A stretch of 64,000 nucleotides of DNA from Schizochytrium sp. TIO01 (lineage: Eukaryota > Sar > Bigyra > Thraustochytrida > Thraustochytriidae): positions 2,997,102 to 3,061,101 of the forward strand of contig SMSO01000025.1 in NCBI GenBank assembly GCA_004764695.1, read 5' to 3'. Shown here in pieces: positions 57,488-64,000 of the stretch. Numbering within the stretch: position 1 is the first letter of the stretch; every line of letters begins with the position of its first letter. The notes under the pieces are model-generated. The model had not been told where the DNA came from and made no database searches. It saw only the letters and a list, made by a program, of their open reading frames with translations. The position numbers were made by a program, and so were the translations under genes.

Positions 57488-59215
57488 ATGCAGAGCCAAG
57501 GAGATAATATGAACTGTAGCAACATGCCAAAGGCCGCGCAACCTCGTGTACCAATAAATGATTCGGCCTCAGTTATAGAGGTAGCGCCACAGATTGTTAT
57601 CAGATCGTCTACCGAGATCTCTTGGCAACACGAGACTATTAAAGCAAACAACACCAAGACCGAGCAAAACAGCATAGAGAGTCTGGAGTCTGCCGAGGAG
57701 TTTTCAAGTGACATGAACCGAAGTATCAGCGAATTTTTCGAAGAACCTGTTACAATTTGGAAAGAGCTAGGACCCTCATTTGTACTGACTTTACAGCTAA
57801 CCACTGTAGCAATAGCTGGAGTTTCTCAAGAAATTTATTGGCTTGGAAAGTTATTTGTTTTTGATATCAACATCGGCGATGATCCGGTCTTTACTCCTTC
57901 TACCAGGATAGGTCTAATCTTGCACCATGCTCTCTTATATGTAACCTTTGGGTTTCTTCCCGTCATGCTTGCAGCATATACGCGAATGGGAGTCTGTCGC
58001 GCGTTTCTCATCTTTGGTATACCTCTGTCGATCTGGATTGTTTGTTGGGACTATGTCTCACTTCCTACGCTGTGGAAACTTGCAATACCGTACGGATATA
58101 TTCCTCTTGCACTCCGGCTCTTCGTTGTCTCCAAGAAGAGTTCACTGCCATTCAAAGCCTTTGCATTCTTCATCAGTCTGATTCTGGGCAACATTCTTGT
58201 TCTCTTTGTTAACAAGATAGACCTCTCAAAAAGCACCGCCATACGGATTTTTTTTACATCTGTTCTCGTACCAATTATTAAGGAGATGACTGCCGCGTGG
58301 TTTAGGTCATCAACACGAAGTCTTGTTACAAAAACAGATGTCTCTCTTGGTCACGCAAATCGTGGTGCACCCTGGGCTCAATTGCTGCTTATTCAAATCG
58401 TTTGGTCTGTTTATGGACGTATGCTGTTTTCAGAGTCTGAAAATCATGTAGTACTCATCATTCTTCTTGTCTTGCAATCTGCTATGGAACTCTTCTTACG
58501 TCTCACTTTGCGCTGGCGAGATCAATTTACAAAACACACGAAGCTACGTGTTTGGCACCATACGTGTAGATTGCTTGGACGTCCTGTTACCGAACGTCGA
58601 AGGTCATCTGTAATCATTCCATACTCAGATATGTATAAATCAGGCGCCGCAAAAGATTATGAGGTTGTCGAGCGCGTCTTTTACAGTATGGTGGTTCTCT
58701 GCGATATGTTAGCTGAATATATAGCAATTTTCGCTGTGCCCATGATTATTGTTACTTTCCGAAAGCAAGTAATTCTTGTTCCTCTCGCGTATTATAATAA
58801 CCAGGACGACCCTTTTTACGGCCAAGTTGATCTTAAACCGCTAGCAATGTGGGTTTCTCTTCAACTTGGTGCAGAGATATTGGTAGATTCAATATGTGTT
58901 GCTCATGAGCGTGGTGCACTTGGACTGAATTTAAACAAGATTTGGGCTCATAGGCCACCATTCTTTACGCTATGGGTCATTCTGGCCTCTCTCGGGGCAG
59001 CCCCATTCGTCTACTTAGTACTCGACACAGATCTTTGTAGCGAGACGAACTATTGCTATTGTGCAGATGGAAATGGTCTTGCTCCAAATGGTCTTATGCA
59101 GCGTTATTGCCAAACCCTCTATCCTCTTTCCAATGGACTTCCCTACAGCAATAGCGACATCAACACCGCTAGCAATGTGACGACTTCCTCATTTGTTCTT
59201 GGAGGAATTCCCTGA
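57488..59215 (+). CDS. Multi-pass membrane protein of unknown function
   Basis: This is a 575-residue frame with an ATG start (alternatives M8 at 57509 and M13 at 57524). About 95 polar, Ser/Asn/Glu-rich residues precede roughly ten hydrophobic segments, among them SFVLTLQLTTVAIAGV, LILHHALLYVTFGFLP, AFLIFGIPLSIWIVCW, FFISLILGNILVLFV, LLLIQIVWSVYG, VVLIILLVLQSAMELFL, IAIFAVPMIIVTF and LWVILASLGAAPFVYLVL. A basic RRRSS stretch lies in a central cytosolic-type loop, and the tail after the last segment has several Cys and N-x-T sites, suggesting a lumenal or external C-terminus. No transporter or receptor signature is recognised. Codon use matches the neighbours, so it is likely a real gene. It is convergent with RCC1. 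Confidence 0.8.
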   Translation: MQSQGDNMNCSNMPKAAQPRVPINDSASVIEVAPQIVIRSSTEISWQHETIKANNTKTEQNSIESLESAEEFSSDMNRSISEFFEEPVTIWKELGPSFVLTLQLTTVAIAGVSQEIYWLGKLFVFDINIGDDPVFTPSTRIGLILHHALLYVTFGFLPVMLAAYTRMGVCRAFLIFGIPLSIWIVCWDYVSLPTLWKLAIPYGYIPLALRLFVVSKKSSLPFKAFAFFISLILGNILVLFVNKIDLSKSTAIRIFFTSVLVPIIKEMTAAWFRSSTRSLVTKTDVSLGHANRGAPWAQLLLIQIVWSVYGRMLFSESENHVVLIILLVLQSAMELFLRLTLRWRDQFTKHTKLRVWHHTCRLLGRPVTERRRSSVIIPYSDMYKSGAAKDYEVVERVFYSMVVLCDMLAEYIAIFAVPMIIVTFRKQVILVPLAYYNNQDDPFYGQVDLKPLAMWVSLQLGAEILVDSICVAHERGALGLNLNKIWAHRPPFFTLWVILASLGAAPFVYLVLDTDLCSETNYCYCADGNGLAPNGLMQRYCQTLYPLSNGLPYSNSDINTASNVTTSSFVLGGIP

Positions 59216-59831
59216 AAATAAAAACAGCAACAGAGGGTTGATTTCAAATACTCAAGTTATGATGATATGACAAAGAGTTTCTAGGAAGATTGATAGTACG
59301 CCAATTTAATCTATTCATCCTTGTTGTTGCATAGGTCTGCGAATGATGATTGTAACTTGTTTATATTTTGGATTGTTTTGTTTTTTAGCTTTTAAAAAGA
59401 AAACTAGTGTGGAGTTTGAGTCTCTAAAGAAATAAGTACTAGGTAGAGTCGTGCGAGAAAGGAGCAATTTTGGTAGGAAAATCGATAACCAGCTCCTTTT
59501 TGTTTGAATACCCGCGCGTGCGATGCTCTTGAAAAGTTAAGATTTGGAAGACCAATTGCTGTGTAAGTCCTTTCTTCCCTTTTCTCGGCAAAAGGAAAAC
59601 GGAAATGGAGGGTGAAGTGAACTAATGATGCGACCCGGACAAAGGTCCAGCCTCTTCAGAGTCGATCAAAACTGTAAGCTCTTAACTCTGGGCACCTCTT
59701 TTGCTGCAAGTAAGAACAGACATACGTTTATGCTCGAGTGTAACTAGGGAGCAAAGGTAGAAACAGTCGAATTCTAAGGACATGCATTGCACATATACGC
59801 ATGCTGAACAGAAGATCAGAAACATGCTACA
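59216..59831. other. Convergent intergenic region
   Basis: This 616 bp stretch between two stop codons contains an AAGTACTAGGTAG word (59434-59446). No gene is seen. Confidence 0.6.
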
Positions 59832-61283
59832 TTAAGGCAACGCCAAGCAAAGAGTGTGCTGACCACCAGCCGTGATAGCAGATACCTTGATTGGTGTGGG
59901 GTCGCGCTTTGACTTAACAACCATCTTGGGTGTAGATTGGTCATCATCGGTACCGTGCCCAAGCTGAGAGGTCTCGCCAAAGCCCCACGTGTACAGACGG
60001 TTGTCGTCAGTAATAACGGCACTCATGTGACCACCACAGCAGCCGCTGACCACGTGAGCGGGAGGATCAAACTTTAGCTTAAAAGGCTTACTGGAGAAGG
60101 CACCAGCGCCATCAAGCTTGTTCTCCTCAAGTGACACACCAAGCTCGCTCTGGTCAGCGCGACCAAAGGTATAGACAGATCCATCGCGAGCAATTGCCAT
60201 GCTGTGGTGCTCACCACCGTGCACGGCGACGATGCCCTTGTTATCAAAGACCTCAACACGAGTGAGAAGCTCAACAGGGTTCTTTTCCTCCGAGATGGCA
60301 AGCTGGCCGTACTGGTTGAGACCGCAAGCAAACACTCGGCTACGTACGGCCTGGATGACAAATGAGTGATGACTTCCGGAACCAATGTAGCGGGCGTTAG
60401 AGACGGGGGTATTGTTCTCCTCGTAGACCATCTGTGCCGGTGTGAGATGGTCCTTAAGCACCTTTTCCTTTTGGTAGACATGGTTTTCGTCCTTAAGAGG
60501 GGCCACGCGTCGACCAAGCTCTCCTGCCTCGCCAAGGCCCCATGCGAAGACGGTTCCGTCTCCACAGAGCACAATGGTGTGGTTTGCGCCGGAGGTGATC
60601 TGAGTGGCGCCTCCGTGCAGCGTCGGGTCGCTGACCTCAGGGATCTTTTCCGGCTCTGGTTGCGTGGTCTGGAATGATTTCTCCGCTGTGCCACGTCTGA
60701 ACCACTTGCGTCCATCCTTGTCCAAGTAGCATCCCCAAACGAAAACCTCTCCATTCATTGACAAGCAGGCCGAGTGAGCATCTCCAGCACTAACTTGCAC
60801 TGCAAAAACCTTAAACTGAATGGATTTAACAATTCCAGGAAAGTTCTCCTCATCGCCAGAAGTCTTGCGTCCAAGTGTGTCGTTATCAGAGCAGCCCCAG
60901 CTAATCACGCTACCGTCCGTGCCATCCACAACCACGTTGTGCATACCACCAGCAGCTGCAGCGATCAATGTGTTCTGCTCGATGCTGGGAATTACACGGG
61001 GTCTGCCCACAGATGTGAGATCCATTGATCCATCTTCGTCCTGTCCGAGTCCGAGTTGACCACAATCGCCTGTACCCATGACGAAGGCGGTGCCGGTAGT
61101 ACAGAACTTTTCCTTGAGGGTTTGGGCGTGGGAGACGTAGTCCATCATGCCATCCTCCCAATTTGCGAAAGGGTTTGCCTGGACGTTGTTGTGCACCCAT
61201 TGGCGGAAAGTGCGGTTTAAGCACGCCACCTGCCGAGAGTACTCCACGTCAAGCTCATCACTGCGCTTCCGTTTCTGCGCCAT
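59832..61283 (-). CDS. RCC1: RCC1, guanine-nucleotide exchange factor for Ran
   Basis: This is a 483-residue protein with an ATG start. RCC1 sits on chromatin and loads Ran with GTP, setting up nuclear transport and spindle assembly. A basic nuclear-signal-like N-terminus (QKRKRS) is followed by an extra segment of about 60 residues, then seven RCC1 blades: VMGTGDCGQLGLG, VISWGCSDNDTLGR, VFVWGCYLDKDGR, VFAWGLGEAGELGR, VFACGLNQYGQLA, VYTFGRADQSELG and LYTWGFGETSQLGHG. The GGMH, SAGDAHS and GGEHHS strings between blades are typical of true RCC1 rather than distant family members. Length is slightly above the human protein. It is divergent from ISY1 across 1.08 kb. Confidence 0.93.
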   Translation of the reverse strand: MAQKRKRSDELDVEYSRQVACLNRTFRQWVHNNVQANPFANWEDGMMDYVSHAQTLKEKFCTTGTAFVMGTGDCGQLGLGQDEDGSMDLTSVGRPRVIPSIEQNTLIAAAAGGMHNVVVDGTDGSVISWGCSDNDTLGRKTSGDEENFPGIVKSIQFKVFAVQVSAGDAHSACLSMNGEVFVWGCYLDKDGRKWFRRGTAEKSFQTTQPEPEKIPEVSDPTLHGGATQITSGANHTIVLCGDGTVFAWGLGEAGELGRRVAPLKDENHVYQKEKVLKDHLTPAQMVYEENNTPVSNARYIGSGSHHSFVIQAVRSRVFACGLNQYGQLAISEEKNPVELLTRVEVFDNKGIVAVHGGEHHSMAIARDGSVYTFGRADQSELGVSLEENKLDGAGAFSSKPFKLKFDPPAHVVSGCCGGHMSAVITDDNRLYTWGFGETSQLGHGTDDDQSTPKMVVKSKRDPTPIKVSAITAGGQHTLCLALP

Positions 61284-62366
61284 CGTGAGCTAACCACTAA
61301 AAAGCCCAAGCGGAGACACCAGGAAAGCAAACGAACGAACAAGCCCTGCAAAGAGAAGACACGGCCAGCAGCTACAGGCCTTTTCTACTTTCAAACGCCC
61401 AACGAGTGCGTGAAGTAGTACAGCCACGACCTGACACCAGCAGTATTGGATTTGATCGCCTCACGCTTGCTTGGCTTTGATCGCATTTGTTTCACTAGCC
61501 TCCACAACATTAATAGCTGTTATTCGCTTGGCACAATCTTCTCTTGTCTCAATGGATATTCTGATTTTCTCTATAGTATAACCACTTATTCTTCACTATA
61601 GCATTTTATTCTTCACTATCCTATTCTTCACTTTGCGAGGCGTATCCACTCAAGCCCAGTCAAAGTCTATACTCCATTGTAACCTCCATTCTTCATAATA
61701 AAATATCCTTATTTCTACTTGCTCAGTCGATATAGAAAGAACAAATTAATTAAAATCAGTCAATCGATCACTCATCAATTTTGTTTGTTCAGGTAACTAG
61801 TTAGTACTACCTAGTTACTAGTACCTAGTGTATTTGTGTTATTTCTTCCCTCTTCACCTTATTTTTTATTAGGAGTGGCTGAGGGGTAGTTTGGGCGAGG
61901 ATGAAGACCAATTTGAATTTCATCGTATAGCGTGGGTACAACATAAAGTGGAGGGTACTCGCAGGGTACCCCCTGGTGGAGGAGGCGCTTGGCGACGGCG
62001 AAGGTCAAAACTACTTCGGACCGGTGCGGCTTGAGATCTGCGCCGCTACGGAGTGTCAGGTTGCGCAGAGGAGCTCTACGCAACGCACGCGGACCCTCCT
62101 GGGTCAGCATTGCTACTGGGCCTCTCTCGCAGCACATTCGCTAGACGTGTTCGCTATATCGCGGCGGCGAAAGAAAAGCCGCACGCTGGTCAAGGGCGAC
62201 ATCACTAGAGGACAACAGTAGAGATACAGACGATTCCTTGCTCTAGAGTTAGGGATTACTCGGCTGTGTGTCGCAGACTTACTCTGTGGGATCAAGCCGA
62301 AGTCGTATTTTTTGTTGGAACCCTGCATTTTTCTTGGATCTAGAGTAAACAGAATATCCAGAGAAG
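61284..62366. promoter_or_regulatory. Divergent promoter region of RCC1 and ISY1
   Basis: The word TATTCTTCACT occurs three times, at 61587-61597, 61607-61617 and 61622-61632. The same word is found in the RRM/RING divergent promoter. A TAGGTA/TACCTA island with inverted parts lies at 61791-61829. No TATA box is clear. No gene is supported between 61284 and 62366. Confidence 0.5.
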
Positions 62367-63128
62367 ATGTCGCGACGCAAGGAGGTGCAGATGGGCACCT
62401 TGAACAGGTGGATGGCCTTCCAGCAGCAGGTTCGCTTAGGGCAGGACACGAGGAATCGACCTAAGGTGCCTTCGTCGTGCAAAAATTTGCAAGATGCGCA
62501 AAGATTTCGCAAACAAGTGGCTAAGGAAATCTCGCAACGCATTACTCAAATCCAGATGGCTTCTCTCGGTGAACACCGTCTTCGTGAACTCAATGACGAG
62601 ATCAACAACCTTATGCGCGAGAGATACGCGTGGGAACGACAAATTCTGCACCTTGGTGGCCCAGACGTCAGGAATCATAGCTCATCGGGCGCGACGTACA
62701 AATATTACGGAGCTGCTCGCGAGCTTCCGCAAGTGCGTGAGCTCCTGTCCAGGCCTGAGCCCAAGTCACAGGCGCCGAAAAAACGCAAGCGTGATGAGAT
62801 CATGAGGAATATTAGCCCAGCTTATTACCACTCTATCGTCGACCTCCGCGATGACCCGCTAGGACTTTTGGACGCCGAGGCGCGCGAAGAGTCTGAGTTG
62901 CGCTCCGAGCGCATGGCTGCGGAGGAAACTGTACCTACACCGCCCCCTGCTGCGGACCCTATGGACGATGCGTCCATATTCGACCAGCTATTGCTGCAAA
63001 CTGCGCATTATTCTTCTCTATCGTTCTTGTCTGTGAAACAGCGCAAGGATCTTGACACATCAAAAGCTATGGAGACTGTTATTGTGGAGCGCAAGAAAAA
63101 GGCTTTAGAGGATAAGTACATGCTGTGA
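62367..63128 (+). CDS. ISY1: ISY1-type splicing factor of the Prp19-associated complex
   Basis: This is a 253-residue protein with an ATG start. ISY1 joins the NineTeen (Prp19) complex in the active spliceosome. The conserved N-terminal block is present: LNRWMAFQQQ, then QRFRKQVAKEISQRITQIQMASLGEHRLRE-type helix, LNDEINNLMRERYAWE, and YKYYGAARELPQVRELL. A basic segment (PKKRKRDE, about 140) and the ISPAYYHSI helix match the family. The last 90 residues are acidic and variable, as usual. Length is at the low end of the family. It is the third splicing gene of this window after the RRM protein and SF3A1; none of the three needs an intron. Confidence 0.92.
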   Translation: MSRRKEVQMGTLNRWMAFQQQVRLGQDTRNRPKVPSSCKNLQDAQRFRKQVAKEISQRITQIQMASLGEHRLRELNDEINNLMRERYAWERQILHLGGPDVRNHSSSGATYKYYGAARELPQVRELLSRPEPKSQAPKKRKRDEIMRNISPAYYHSIVDLRDDPLGLLDAEAREESELRSERMAAEETVPTPPPAADPMDDASIFDQLLLQTAHYSSLSFLSVKQRKDLDTSKAMETVIVERKKKALEDKYML

Positions 63129-64000
63129 AAATCTTCAAAATCCACCTGTGTAGTCCTCTTTTTTTGGTCTGTTTATTTGTAAGCAAGCCTTTAATTCATT
63201 TACCCCTCCCCCCCCCCAATGATTTGGTATCATCGTTGTATCCCTCGTATCCTGGATTTTTCGTTCCTTGCTTACATTTTGTTTTTCTTCTCGAAAGGCG
63301 ATTTTCACACTAGACTATCCTTTAAAAAAGCTTGTCGAAATATTAAGCAATCAGTGTGATCAACGATCCTCTATATTACTTAGTATATTTTTTATCTTCC
63401 TATGTTTTTGTCCCCTCTTAGCTTTTGCTAGAATGCTAGAATGTACAGATTACTGTCAGCTCCATTAGTGCAATGAGTGCTCGTCTAGGCCTGTAAAATA
63501 TGTCTGTAACTTTTCATCACCCCTCTCCAAGTTGGTTCATTTCACCGCAGACTGCAGCGCATCATCAGCAAGATCTGCAACGTTTTAAAGTGCGAATCAC
63601 GACTTACACATATTCTGCTCGTATAGCCTCACTCAGTGTACAAACACGCCTTCTAGTACCGTTTCACTCATTATTCTGACGCATCGCCAAGCGCAAATAT
63701 AGGAGTATTATTGAAGATCATCTCGTATCATTTATTCCTTGTGCCCGGGAATTGTTCGGGAATTGTGTGTCAAATTGAATCTGACAACTTTCGTTGACCC
63801 GTAGAGAGATGATTCGGAGTAGAAGCGAATGCACGGAGAACAATCTTAGATTGAATAATACTACGCTCATATGATTTCTCGAAACGAAAATGATATCATT
63901 TGTGCACTTACCGCCCAAGTGATCAATTATTTTGGCTGTTTAACTTCTTCACATGTTGTTCTCAGACAACACTAAGTACTAATTAGATCCACTTAGCTAA
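63129..64000. other. Downstream intergenic region to the window edge
   Basis: This 872 bp AT-rich stretch contains a C9-C10 run near 63208-63218 and T runs. No gene or structured RNA is recognised. Confidence 0.5.

Overview
This 64 kb window is nuclear DNA from a microbial eukaryote. It carries fifteen confident protein genes: a Ran exchange factor, three splicing factors, eEF1B-gamma, a persulfide dioxygenase, a 7TM-RGS receptor and others. All are single long open frames with no intron needed. Base composition is moderate, genes have separate promoters, and proteins contain Q, N, K and D/R low-complexity tracts. Architectures such as FKBP-TPR-cyclophilin and 7TM-RGS, with this compact layout, fit a heterotrophic stramenopile such as a thraustochytrid. 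That placement is an inference and was not tested by any search.

Layout. 1-22.3 kb is gene-dense: ankyrin/IQ protein (+, 5' end outside the window), RRM protein (-), membrane RING/TRAF zinc-finger protein (+), ETHE1 (-), dual-family immunophilin (+), eEF1B-gamma (-), SF3A1 (+), membrane JmjC-like oxygenase (-). 22.3-35.9 kb is a 13.65 kb interval with no supportable gene, rich in microsatellites and with an AT-rich core near 27.1-27.8 kb. 35.9-40 kb has a membrane prolyl 4-hydroxylase with a VHL-beta-like C-terminus (+) and a small unknown protein (-). 40-57.5 kb is gene-poor: a 7TM-RGS receptor (+), a probable small twin-Cys-motif protein (-), a 7 kb empty stretch, and a coiled-coil membrane protein (-). 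57.5-64 kb is dense again: an orphan multi-pass membrane protein (+), RCC1 (-) and ISY1 (+).

Two layout facts stand out. The fifteen confident genes alternate strand without exception. Intergenic spacers in convergent pairs are mostly short (0.34-1.9 kb), while divergent spacers are longer (0.9-13.65 kb). Both 2-oxoglutarate oxygenase genes read outward from the large empty interval, and both look like type II single-pass membrane enzymes with a lumenal catalytic domain.

Functionally the set is mostly housekeeping (splicing: RRM protein, SF3A1, ISY1; translation: eEF1B-gamma; Ran cycle: RCC1; sulfide oxidation: ETHE1; folding: immunophilin). To this are added signalling and membrane proteins: 7TM-RGS, RING/TRAF, two oxygenases and three unknowns. 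The best candidates for something undescribed are the hydroxylase/VHL-beta fusion, the small protein with two H-x4-C-T-x3-C-A-Y-C-x2-G motifs, the split RING, and the recurring TAGGTA/TACCTA islands between genes.
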